In this document: one piece after another, positions 8,752-16,810 of the stretch
Layout: the number at the start of each line of letters is the position of its first letter
Numbering within the stretch: the stretch's first letter is position 1
Assembly (NCBI GenBank): GCA_900552675.1
Contig: USAI01000025.1
Coordinates: 1 to 27,024, forward strand
DNA length: 27,024 nucleotides
Source: an uncultured Prevotella sp.
Lineage (GTDB): Bacteria; Bacteroidota; Bacteroidia; Bacteroidales; Bacteroidaceae
Reading direction: 5' to 3'
Program-made: the position numbers and the translations under genes
The notes under the pieces: model-generated
What the model was told of the DNA's origin: nothing
Database searches by the model: none
Seen by the model: the letters and a program-made list of their open reading frames with translations, nothing else

Positions 8752-8793
8752 TTGATATGCCTTACTTGAATAGGTTCGTTGTCCACCAAGCAG

Positions 8794-8832
8794 AAGCCCC
8801 TCCCCAGCGCAAGCGGCGCGAGGGAGGGGCTT
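8794..8832 (+). repeat. Partial G-rich repeat, copy D
   Basis: A shortened copy. It starts with AGCCCCTCCCC, keeps GCGCAAGCGGCGCG, and ends in AGGGAGGGGCTT, but lacks the first G-tract pair. It looks like a deletion derivative. Confidence 0.7.
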
Positions 8833-8848
8833 TTGTTATCAACCCATA

Positions 8849-8920
8849 ATTAGCAAAGCCATTCACTCCCCTCTCCAACGGGGAGGGGGAAGCCGCGTAA
8901 GCGGCGCGGGGGAGGGGCCC
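8849..8920 (+). repeat. G-rich palindromic repeat, copy E
   Basis: A full copy beginning ATTAGCAAAGCCATTCAC. The four G-tracts are intact. The central stem GCCGC/GCGGC has loop GTAA, so the loop base changed while the GNRA pattern was kept. Confidence 0.85.
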
Positions 8921-8927
8921 TGTTTAA

Positions 8928-8998
8928 TTAGCAAAGCCATTCACTCCCCTCCATAAGGGGAGGGGAAAGCCGCGCAAGCGGCGCGGGGGAGGGGCTTT
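8928..8998 (+). repeat. G-rich palindromic repeat, copy F, abutting a stop codon
   Basis: A full copy almost identical to copy A, 7 nt after copy E and in the same orientation. Its last bases merge with the stop codon (8998-9000) of the minus-strand lipoprotein gene, so it forms the start of that gene's 3' untranslated region. Confidence 0.85.
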
Positions 8999-10485
8999 TA
9001 CTCATCATCTTCTTTAGCAGCCGGGAACTTCATGATAGCGAAGCCGCTCTCAGTACGTCCTACATACAGCCACAGCACGCTGTCATTACCGTCGGCATCT
9101 TTCTCGATGAAGTAGTTGGTGTTGATACCCGGCGAGCTGATGCCGCTGCCGCCTACGAGGAAGCGGTAAGCAGCCTCATGGCTCTCAGCATCGTTAAACA
9201 GCTGGAACGACTCCTGTGTGTTTGTGCCCTTGGTCAGGTCGTAAACATACATGCCTGGAGTAGCGGTACTTGAGCTACCGAAGGCGATGGGAGCGGTAAG
9301 CAGGTAACGAGCGCCGTTGAAGGTAAAGAGGCGAGCGTCGTCACTCTCAGCAGCCACCGTGTTGGTGTTCAGACGAATCTTCGAGTTCAGGCCCTCGTCG
9401 CAGAGCGACAAGTTCATACCGCTAAGCTTGCCAGTGCTACCCAAAAGGTTTACACGAGCGCCGCTGAGGATGTAGTCGTCAGTGCCCTCAATGCGGTTGA
9501 TGTGCATACACATACCAGCCTTGTTGTCAGCCTGCAGCTCGATAGAGGTAGGTGTGCCCACATTCTTAAAGTTAGAAATGGGGATACGCAATGCCTCAGA
9601 ATAGTCGTTTGCAGGGAAGAACACGAAGCCGTTGCCATCCTTGTCAAGGTTCATCGACATTACGTCGCCGTGACGGTTGGCAGCACCCACAATCTCACTT
9701 ACATTAATATCGGCAATGCACTCAGGTGTCGACTCAGGTGTCTCATAATAGTAAATCTTGAGCGGAGAGGCAGGAGCGCCTGAGAGGCTTGCTAGATAGA
9801 TATGTCCACCAGCCAAAGCACCAGCGTTGTAGGGGAAGGTACCACCGCTCACGCCATCGAGCGAGAGGCTGATAGGATTAACGATGCCCTGCTCCAGATC
9901 AGACACCTTCAGCACGTGAGCGCCAGGTGCAGTAGGATCATCGGCAGTGGGGTTACGGTAGCAAATGAGCACATACTTGCCATCAAAAGCAGTGCAACGT
10001 GTCTGAGCGCTGGCAATATACTTGTACATGCTTGTTCCAGTAAAGTTGCAAATCTCGGTGCCCTTCTCAAAGTTAGCGCCAAACACGGGCACGCGCTTAC
10101 GCACGGTCATAAAGTAGTCTTTATAACGGTTGTGGTTCTTCACGCGAATGGTTTTTGTTACCTGTGTGGTAGCGTCGTCCATGGTGAAGTCGAGCACATT
10201 GGTTTCAGGTTCGAGGTGTGCACCGTCAGACAGCGTAGCGCTGATTTGCAGGCCACTGAAGTTTGACTCTTTATCAAGTTTGGGGAACTTAATGGTCTTG
10301 GCATCCTCGTCGATGGTACCTTCCACCTCAATGTTACCCTCGGGTCCAGCATTCAAAATCTTGATGCTTAACAGGTCGTTGGCATAGGGGTTCTCCTTAG
10401 CCGATGGATAGTCGTCGGAGCAGCCAGCGAGCATGAAGCCGGCGGCCAAGGCCGACATCATGAATAAATGATGTATCTTCAACAT
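8998..10485 (-). CDS. SusCD-associated surface lipoprotein, Ig-like domain plus propeller
   Basis: 495 residues from Met at 10485; an upstream in-frame ATG at 10512 would add nine residues and spoil the signal peptide. Lipobox LAGC puts Cys22 at the mature end, followed by SDDYPS, which fits a surface export signal. Residues about 30-130 form an Ig-like module resembling DUF5018 domains. Residues 130-495 look like a beta-propeller of the DUF4623 type; both family calls are tentative. Around 382-420 it has ARLFTFNGARYLLTAPI, then MYVYDLTKG, similar to a segment of the amidase (about 659-692). It is third in the susC-susD order, 187 nt after susD, with simple repeats in the gap but no clear terminator, so it is probably an accessory ligand-binding or SusCD lid-associated lipoprotein. 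Confidence 0.82.
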   Translation of the reverse strand: MLKIHHLFMMSALAAGFMLAGCSDDYPSAKENPYANDLLSIKILNAGPEGNIEVEGTIDEDAKTIKFPKLDKESNFSGLQISATLSDGAHLEPETNVLDFTMDDATTQVTKTIRVKNHNRYKDYFMTVRKRVPVFGANFEKGTEICNFTGTSMYKYIASAQTRCTAFDGKYVLICYRNPTADDPTAPGAHVLKVSDLEQGIVNPISLSLDGVSGGTFPYNAGALAGGHIYLASLSGAPASPLKIYYYETPESTPECIADINVSEIVGAANRHGDVMSMNLDKDGNGFVFFPANDYSEALRIPISNFKNVGTPTSIELQADNKAGMCMHINRIEGTDDYILSGARVNLLGSTGKLSGMNLSLCDEGLNSKIRLNTNTVAAESDDARLFTFNGARYLLTAPIAFGSSSTATPGMYVYDLTKGTNTQESFQLFNDAESHEAAYRFLVGGSGISSPGINTNYFIEKDADGNDSVLWLYVGRTESGFAIMKFPAAKEDDE

Positions 10486-10584
10486 AATTTTATTCTTTAT
10501 AAATGTTTGCATGTTGTTATCATGCTTTCAGTTTTACAAGTAGACAAGTGACGGATGCAGCCCTAAAGCCTAAACCAAAGAAAC

Positions 10585-10664
10585 CTAAAAGACTTAATTC
10601 CTAAAAGACTTTATATCTAAAAGGCAAATCTCCTGATCACTCGTCACTCGTCAACTCGTCAACT
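10585..10664. repeat. Short tandem repeats between susD and the lipoprotein gene
   Basis: CTAAAAGACTT occurs twice with a 16-bp period (10585, 10601). Then an 8-bp motif of the type CTCGTCAA repeats at 10639-10664. The 8-bp motif and the preceding GCAAATCTCCT also occur at 17370-17523. Non-coding. Confidence 0.7.
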
Positions 10665-10671
10665 AAAAAAA

Positions 10672-12564
10672 TTAATTATTAGATGATGGCCAACCCGGAG
10701 TCTGGGTCAGTGTGTAACCATGTATCTGGTAGTCGTTAATCTGGTTGGTACCAATCGGACAGAGATAGGGGTTCACATTGGTCATATTCAAGAACGGCTG
10801 ACGTGGCTCGGTTGTTTCGGCCTGGAACCAACCCTTCACCTGGCGGTTGTTGTTGCCATCATACACCACATACTCATTCTTCGTTTCGTTGTACACACGC
10901 AGCTTGCCCACATAGTTTTTCATGTCGCCCAGCATGCTGTTCTTGCCTCTGCGGCTGAGGTCGACGTATGCGCCGAAGAGCAAGTCGGGGTTCTCAGTGG
11001 TGTCCATATAGTTGAGCTTGTGCCAACGGCGCAGGTCGATGATACGTCCTTGCTCGAAAGCAAACTCCATACGGCGCTCACGACGAATTTCCCACAGCAG
11101 CTGCGGAACGTCGGCATCGCGGTCGGGGTCGTCAGCCAAATCGGTGAGCTGCATGGCAGCCGTCTTCTTCACGCCCAGGGCCTCCTGTCCAGCGTCGAGC
11201 GGACGGTTGCGGATGGCGTTGATAGAAATGTCGATATCGTCTTGTGTAACGGCAGGGCCACCCAGTGTTTCGAGTTCAGCCTTAGCCTCAATCCAGTTGA
11301 GCAGCACCTCTGAGTAGCGCAGCACGGGGAAGCCCGTGGTATTGTTTGTACCTGTCCACTCGGTAGCAGGTGTGCCACCCTTTTCAGACAGATAGCTGAG
11401 GGCAGAACGGGGGATAAACTTCACCACATACAGCAAGCTGGCGCGTGAGTTGTTAGAAAGCGAGTCGTAGAAGGTAGCCTCGAAGCGGGGATCGCGCGTC
11501 TGGATAAGCTTCTCGAGACGGAAGTCGGTGGCGCTGGCCACGGTCGACTCTTTGTAGCTCTTACCGTCAACACAGTTGAAAGCCTTAATCAGGTCGGCGG
11601 TGGCGCCTTGTGCCAAAGCCTCGTTCACGTTACAATAAGAAGCCACGCAGTGGGTCTTGCCCAGCGAACTGTCATACTTACGATACAGCAGCACGTCTTT
11701 AGCTGAGGTAAGGTCGGTAGAGCAGAAGAGGTCGCGGAACGGGGTAACGATAGCATACTTGCCACTGTTGATAACGATGTCGCCAGCGGTCTTAGCCAGT
11801 TCGAAGAACTTCTTGGCACGCTCGTTGTCGTTATAGTAGTATTTCTGCCAGCTGCCCTCATACAGTGCATAGCGGCTGATCAGGCCTGCGGCGATGTAGC
11901 GGTTTACGTAGCCAGCACCATCGTTCTTGCGCAGGTTGTCAAGGGCAAAGATAAAGTCGTCATACACCTTATCCATCACCTCGTTGCGGGGTGTGCGGTC
12001 TTTGTACACCTCGTCGCGGTCGAGGTTTGAAAGCTCGTGCTCATAGTAGGGCACGTCGCCAAACACGTTCACTAGGCGAGCATACTCGATACCGTGGAAC
12101 AGACGGGCAAAGCCCATCCAGTGGTTGTAAGCCTCGGTGCTGAGCTTGTTCTTCATCTTGTCTTCCATACGGTCGCGCATGATGTTGATCTTACGCAGGA
12201 AGGCAAAGTTCCAGGTCGGACCCTGATACTCGCTCTGATAGTTTTGGGTAGTAGCGTACATGCTACCCTTTGCGAGGGGCACCTGACGGGTAAAGTTGGT
12301 CTGTGACGAGTTGCTGAGCACGTCGTCGCTGAAGCCTGTATTGTTTATACCGGGGGCATAATATACGGTCCATCCTGTGCCGTAGCCTGGGAAGTAATAG
12401 TCGTAGAACCCGTTGGCATAGAGGCGCAGTTTGGCTTCGCTGTCCCAATAGTTGTCATCCTCCTTCGTTGTCTTAGAAGGACGATCAAGGATGTCGTCGC
12501 AGCTGGTAAAGACCATGAGGCTTGTCAGGGCGACCACTATGATAGAAAATATATTTCGTTTCAT
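10672..12564 (-). CDS. SusD/RagB-family outer-membrane lipoprotein
   Basis: 630 residues. The lipobox ends TSC with Cys22, followed by DDILDRPS, a typical SusD start. The central part has the tetratricopeptide-like helical pattern of the family, for example WMGFARLFHGIEYARLVNVF. The C-terminal SusD domain carries RREMEFAFEQGRIIDLRRW-type motifs (RRERRMEFAFEQGR) and ends with PIGTNQINDYQ and LTQTPGW. SusD proteins act as the hinged lid over the SusC barrel and capture the ligand. It starts 15 nt after susC on the same strand. Glycan SusDs average 500-600 residues, so the length is normal. The ligand cannot be read from sequence. Confidence 0.95.
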   Translation of the reverse strand: MKRNIFSIIVVALTSLMVFTSCDDILDRPSKTTKEDDNYWDSEAKLRLYANGFYDYYFPGYGTGWTVYYAPGINNTGFSDDVLSNSSQTNFTRQVPLAKGSMYATTQNYQSEYQGPTWNFAFLRKINIMRDRMEDKMKNKLSTEAYNHWMGFARLFHGIEYARLVNVFGDVPYYEHELSNLDRDEVYKDRTPRNEVMDKVYDDFIFALDNLRKNDGAGYVNRYIAAGLISRYALYEGSWQKYYYNDNERAKKFFELAKTAGDIVINSGKYAIVTPFRDLFCSTDLTSAKDVLLYRKYDSSLGKTHCVASYCNVNEALAQGATADLIKAFNCVDGKSYKESTVASATDFRLEKLIQTRDPRFEATFYDSLSNNSRASLLYVVKFIPRSALSYLSEKGGTPATEWTGTNNTTGFPVLRYSEVLLNWIEAKAELETLGGPAVTQDDIDISINAIRNRPLDAGQEALGVKKTAAMQLTDLADDPDRDADVPQLLWEIRRERRMEFAFEQGRIIDLRRWHKLNYMDTTENPDLLFGAYVDLSRRGKNSMLGDMKNYVGKLRVYNETKNEYVVYDGNNNRQVKGWFQAETTEPRQPFLNMTNVNPYLCPIGTNQINDYQIHGYTLTQTPGWPSSNN

Positions 12565-12579
12565 GATTACTAATCTTGA

Positions 12580-15500
12580 TTAGAATGAAAGTTGTAAACC
12601 GAATGATAGCGACTTGAAGACAGGTGTACCTGTACCTGTGCGACCGAGGTTGTAGTTATTGCTATCAGTGAACATTGAGTAGCCTGAGATGGCCTCGGGG
12701 TCGATAGGCAGACCGCGCAGATGGTCGAAGGTGAAGAAGTTTTCAAGCGACATATACACACGCAGGTTGTTGATGTAAGCCTTGTTCATCCACTTCTGTG
12801 GGAAGGTGTAACCCAGGTTGATGTTCTTCACACGCAGGTAGGCCATGTTCAACAGATATTTGCTCTGCTTCTGCATGGTGTAGCCAGTGTTGCTGCCACC
12901 CAGGTCCCAAGCACGGGGATAGAAGGCGTCGGTATTGTCTTCTCTCCAGTAGTCTTTACAGAAGGTTTCAGGCATAGCGCCTTCTTTAGCGTTCCAGCCA
13001 GGGATAGCGAGCTGACCGGCACCCCAGATCTTACGCTTGCCAATGCCTTGGCAGTAGATAGAGATATCGAAGCCCTTATAGTCGGCACCAATGCGGAAGC
13101 TATACTCGTAGCGCGGTGTAGAGTTACCAATAACCTTGAGGTCGCCGTGATCGCCATTGGTGTTATTACCATTGTCGATATATCCGTCGCCGTTCAGGTC
13201 AACAAACTTCACGTCGCCAGGAGCGCACATCAGCTTGTTGTTATCCTCGAAGGCCACCTGGTAAACGGGGTACGGTGTGTTCTGCACGTGTGTGGTGCGA
13301 GCGGTACCCTTATAGATAACGGTGGTTTGCTTGATCTTGCCATCCTCGCCATACACGAAGTCGCTCTTCTGATACAGGCGGTCGGTAACATAACCGTAGA
13401 TGTCGCCGTAACGACGACCAGTTGAGAAGGTAGTGCTCAGTGAGCGGTCTTTCCACGGTGTGAGGTAGTCGGCACCACGAACGGTCTTGGTGGTAGCGTC
13501 TGAGATCTGGAAGTTGGCGTTGATGCCCAATCCGTTAGAGAAACGATGACGGTAGTCGATAGAGAACTCCCATCCGCGGGTCTCCAGCTCACCATAGTTG
13601 CCTTTGGGCACGTCGGCGCCAAGGGTTCCTGGCATGCTCTCGCCCGGGATAATCATGTCTTTGGTGCGACGGTTGTACCAGTCGAACGATGCACCCAGCT
13701 CGTTGTTGAGGAAGCGGAGGTCGACACCCAAGTTGAGGGTTTCGATGCGCTGCCAACCGATGTTGGCGTCAACGAGTGACGGTGTACCAAAGTAGGTTCG
13801 CAGCTTGCCGTCGGCACCAATCCAGTTGGTCTGGCCGCTGCCGAGGGTCGACTTGTAGAGGCTGTTGCTTACCGACTGGTCGCCGATAGAACCCCATGAT
13901 GCACGCAGCTTACCGAAGCTGAGCACCTTCTCTACAGGTTTCATAAACTTCTCGCCAGTGAACACCCATCCTGCTGAGAATGAGGGGAACCATGTCCAGC
14001 GCAGGTCCTTCGGGAACTTAGAAGAACCGTCGCGACGCATATTGGCCTCAAACAGATACTTGTCCATGAAGGCGTAGTTTAAACGTCCGAAGAAGCCTAA
14101 CTGGCTATCCCAGTTTTTACCAGCACTGATAAACTGGTCGCCCGATGCCAGTGCAAACTGGGGGTTGGTGGGGTCAATCAGGTTGGTCTTCTTGCCTGTG
14201 TACGAGCTCCAGTCGTTGGTAACAAGGTTCATACCCAGCATAAACTTGAAGGCATGTTCCTTTTCCTGACCGAGGCGCAGACGGTAGGTGGTATAGGCGT
14301 TAAGGGTGTTCTGGTTGCCCTTGTAGCTATAGTTAGAAACCGAGCTGATGGTGTTGTTTGAGAAATAGTTTTGAACAGGGAAGCGATAGCCAGGCATAGC
14401 ACCCTCAGCGTCGGCGGCTACGGGGTTACCATTGGCATCTACATACACCTGCTGGCCTGTCTCGTCTACCCATGCGGTAGGCGCATACCATGTTTGTCCA
14501 CCGCTATATTCGATTACCGAATTGTTTCTATCGGTGGTCTGGTGGTCGTAGATATAGTCAACCTGCACATCCCAATCCTTTGTAATGTTAAAGGTGGCAC
14601 CCAGGTTTACATTGAAATATTTGTTCTGTAAGTTGTCGGTATTGCTCTGTGCTACCTCTGATACGGGCTCGCGCAGGTCATTGCCAAACTGGTCTTGAAC
14701 GCCCTCGGGCATCAAGCGGCTCCAGCGGTAAAGATAGAGCCAGGGGTCGGCTACGGTGGTACCTACACCGGGGTAACGTTTGTTACGGTCAGAGTAGAGG
14801 GCACCAGCACGCAGGGTGACATACTTGTTGATTTCTGATGAAACGTTTACCTTGGCATTGTAACGGCGGAAGTCGTCGTGCTTAGCGGCACGCATCATAC
14901 CATCCTGGTTCAGCAAACCGAGACCAATGTTATAAGAGGTCTTGCCGCTCTTGCCGTTGACAGAGAGGTTGTGCTGTGATGAGGGAGCCCAGTCGCGCAC
15001 CATGGCCTTCACACCGTCGTAGATACGATAGCCAAACTTGTTGGTGCCATCATAGTACCAGTCGCGACCGTAAACAACGGGGTCGTTATACTTCACCGAG
15101 CCACCATACTTCTTCTGCCACTCTACGGCTTTGGCGTAGCTGTCTTCGTCGATACGCCAGAAACCACCAGCGGGCATAGCGCCACCACGGTTAATCTGTG
15201 CGTCGAGGGTGTAACGCAATCCGTCGATGCCAGCCATGTCGATATCGTTGGCAAGATGCTGGAACGAGAAGTTGTTGGTGTAGCTCACCTCAAACTTATC
15301 GGTCTTAGCGCCCTTCTTCGAGGTGATAAGCACTACACCGAAGGCAGCCTTGGCACCGTAGATTGATGACGCAGCGGCATCTTTCAATACTGAGATCGAC
15401 TCGATGTCGTTGGGGTTCACCATCTGGATGCTGGGGATTTCTACGTTGTCGAGCAAGATGAGCGGATTGTTGTTACCACTGATAGAGGCTACCTGGCCAC

Positions 15501-16119
15501 GAATCTTAATCAGAGGGTCAGAACCTACCTCACCAGTAGGAACAACAACGTTCATACCAGGAACAACACCTTGCAAGCCACGACCAGCGTCGGCAATAGG
15601 ACGGCTTGAAAGGTTCTTGTTAACGTCTACCGAGGTAACGGCGCCAGTAAGGTTGGCTTTCTTCTGCGTACCGTAACCTACTACCACCACTTCGTTGAGT
15701 TCTTTACCATCCTCAACCATCTTGATGGCCATGTTGGGCTTGGCTTGTACCGTTGTGGCTACGAAGCCAATGTAGCTCAGTTCCAATTGTGCTTTGGCAT
15801 GTACCGAGATAGTGAATACACCATCAATATCGGTAATAACCGTGTTCTTTGTTCCTTTCTCGGTAACAGTCACACCAACGAGGGGATCGCCGTTGGAATC
15901 GGTAACAGTACCTTTCACAGTACGGGTCGACTGCTGAACAACATTTGTAGCATACACTGTACTGGCGGCGCTGCTGACTGTATTGCCATCGGCAGCCATC
16001 ACATGGGCTGAAGACAGCAAACCTAACATCAGGCATGCGCAAGCTGTTTTCCGAATAGTCAGACATTGGGCTGTAGACCCATGTTCTCTTCGGCTAACGA
16101 AATAAGTAACTATACTCAT
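12580..16119 (-). CDS. SusC/RagA-family TonB-dependent outer-membrane transporter
   Basis: 1179 residues. An extended signal peptide ends near SSAHVMA (about 36-42). A carboxypeptidase-regulatory-like domain follows (about 67-135, with GTVTDSNGDPLVGVTV). The signature LNEVVVVGYGTQKK is at 141-154, then the plug (about 160-275, with SVLKDAAASSIYGAKAAFG). The remainder is the 22-strand barrel, ending in the aromatic FGLQLSF expected for outer-membrane insertion. It imports oligomers captured by the SusD next door using TonB energy. It is first gene of the operon, with a leader of roughly 360 nt if the promoter near 16490 is used. The basic, Cys-containing N-terminus before the hydrophobic core is long but occurs in some Prevotella SusC proteins. 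Confidence 0.95.
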   Translation of the reverse strand: MSIVTYFVSRREHGSTAQCLTIRKTACACLMLGLLSSAHVMAADGNTVSSAASTVYATNVVQQSTRTVKGTVTDSNGDPLVGVTVTEKGTKNTVITDIDGVFTISVHAKAQLELSYIGFVATTVQAKPNMAIKMVEDGKELNEVVVVGYGTQKKANLTGAVTSVDVNKNLSSRPIADAGRGLQGVVPGMNVVVPTGEVGSDPLIKIRGQVASISGNNNPLILLDNVEIPSIQMVNPNDIESISVLKDAAASSIYGAKAAFGVVLITSKKGAKTDKFEVSYTNNFSFQHLANDIDMAGIDGLRYTLDAQINRGGAMPAGGFWRIDEDSYAKAVEWQKKYGGSVKYNDPVVYGRDWYYDGTNKFGYRIYDGVKAMVRDWAPSSQHNLSVNGKSGKTSYNIGLGLLNQDGMMRAAKHDDFRRYNAKVNVSSEINKYVTLRAGALYSDRNKRYPGVGTTVADPWLYLYRWSRLMPEGVQDQFGNDLREPVSEVAQSNTDNLQNKYFNVNLGATFNITKDWDVQVDYIYDHQTTDRNNSVIEYSGGQTWYAPTAWVDETGQQVYVDANGNPVAADAEGAMPGYRFPVQNYFSNNTISSVSNYSYKGNQNTLNAYTTYRLRLGQEKEHAFKFMLGMNLVTNDWSSYTGKKTNLIDPTNPQFALASGDQFISAGKNWDSQLGFFGRLNYAFMDKYLFEANMRRDGSSKFPKDLRWTWFPSFSAGWVFTGEKFMKPVEKVLSFGKLRASWGSIGDQSVSNSLYKSTLGSGQTNWIGADGKLRTYFGTPSLVDANIGWQRIETLNLGVDLRFLNNELGASFDWYNRRTKDMIIPGESMPGTLGADVPKGNYGELETRGWEFSIDYRHRFSNGLGINANFQISDATTKTVRGADYLTPWKDRSLSTTFSTGRRYGDIYGYVTDRLYQKSDFVYGEDGKIKQTTVIYKGTARTTHVQNTPYPVYQVAFEDNNKLMCAPGDVKFVDLNGDGYIDNGNNTNGDHGDLKVIGNSTPRYEYSFRIGADYKGFDISIYCQGIGKRKIWGAGQLAIPGWNAKEGAMPETFCKDYWREDNTDAFYPRAWDLGGSNTGYTMQKQSKYLLNMAYLRVKNINLGYTFPQKWMNKAYINNLRVYMSLENFFTFDHLRGLPIDPEAISGYSMFTDSNNYNLGRTGTGTPVFKSLSFGLQLSF

Positions 16120-16169
16120 GTTAGTTTGGTTAAGAGGTTAATATTAAAAATATTTGAGTTATATATGTT

Positions 16170-16267
16170 TACACTGATTATATTATACTGATTGTAATAT
16201 ACTGGTTATATGATACTTTGGGTATGACACTTTGGGTATGACACTTAGAGTATGATATGGTTTGTAC
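16170..16267. repeat. Seven-unit 14-bp tandem array in the susC leader
   Basis: Seven consecutive 14-bp units without gaps: TACACTGATTATAT, TATACTGATTGTAA, TATACTGGTTATAT, GATACTTTGGGTAT, GACACTTTGGGTAT, GACACTTAGAGTAT, GATATGGTTTGTAC. Units 4 and 5 differ at one base. It lies 50-148 nt upstream of the susC start codon. Confidence 0.85.
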
Positions 16268-16300
16268 GATTTACAACGTTAGTAATAATATGTCACATTG

Positions 16301-16333
16301 TTATTGTTCTTAAACAAGGTTATTGTTCTTAAA
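16301..16333. repeat. 14-bp direct repeat upstream of susC
   Basis: TTATTGTTCTTAAA occurs exactly at 16301-16314 and 16320-16333, a 19-bp period. It could be a paired regulator site or part of the leader RNA. Confidence 0.75.
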
Positions 16334-16489
16334 ACTGATGTCATTTGAGTTGTTTGAATTTTACTGATCTTGTTCGGGTCTACGCCTTACTGTTTAGTGA
16401 GCGGTTAGCCGATACGGTTAGAAGGGGTGATACCAAATGTCGGGATGTGGAACAAAGGTTTTTACACCTACTATATGGAAAATATATGG

Positions 16490-16497
16490 CAAAGTTA
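16490..16497 (-). promoter_or_regulatory. Candidate -7 box of the susC operon
   Basis: The minus strand reads TAACTTTG, matching TAnnTTTG. A TTTA 23 nt upstream is only a weak -33 candidate. It would give a leader of about 360 nt containing both direct-repeat arrays. No better -7 match is seen closer to the start codon on this strand. Confidence 0.5.
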
Positions 16498-16658
16498 AAC
16501 ATTTTTTATGAAAGCAGTGCTAAAAGCATAGTCTTTTTTTGAAAAAAGGCTGAAAACGTGTTAAAAACACAAGATATTAATAGTTATGACAAGCCCCCAC
16601 CCCACCCTTTCCCCCTCTTTTGTGTAAGAGAGAGGGAGGAGAGAAGGGACAAGTGAGC

Positions 16659-16765
16659 AGCCCCTCCCCCGCGCCGCGCCAACGCGGCTTTCCCCTCCCC
16701 TTCTTGCTCTGGCAAGCGACCAAAGGTCGAGCGATGGAGGGGAGTGAATGGCCTTGCTAACTATG
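16659..16765 (-). repeat. G-rich palindromic repeat, copy G, with inserted double hairpin
   Basis: Minus-strand copy ending in the family tail GAATGGCCTTGCTAACTAT. Between the C-tract arm and ATGGAGGGGAG it carries a 31-nt insert (16703-16733) made of CTTGC/GCAAG and CGACC-AAA-GGTCG hairpins. The same module is at 17425-17453. The preceding 16590-16650 is a C-rich then G/A-rich stretch that looks like a decayed relative. Confidence 0.8.
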
Positions 16766-16769
16766 TGCC

Positions 16770-16806
16770 ACTCCCCTTTCCAGCGGGGAGAAGAGGGTGG
16801 GGCTTC
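16770..16806 (+). repeat. Degenerate G-rich repeat, copy H
   Basis: ACTCCCCTTTCCAGCGGGGAG followed by a GAGGGTGGGGCTT-type end, lacking the central GNRA hairpin. A decayed or minimal family member next to copy G. Confidence 0.6.
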
Positions 16807-16810
16807 CGTT

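Noticed and set aside
12721..13425. 234-codon open frame antisense to susC
   Set aside because: Shadow of the SusC barrel coding sequence; no start signals or recognisable protein.
208..16119. Standard plant or host polysaccharide utilisation locus
   Set aside because: Apart from the GHL10 protein there is no glycoside hydrolase, polysaccharide lyase, sulfatase or hybrid two-component regulator in the window. It cannot be fully excluded, since the GHL10 substrate is unproven.
16170..16267. 14-bp array considered as a CRISPR
   Set aside because: Units are 14 bp with no spacers and no cas genes are nearby.
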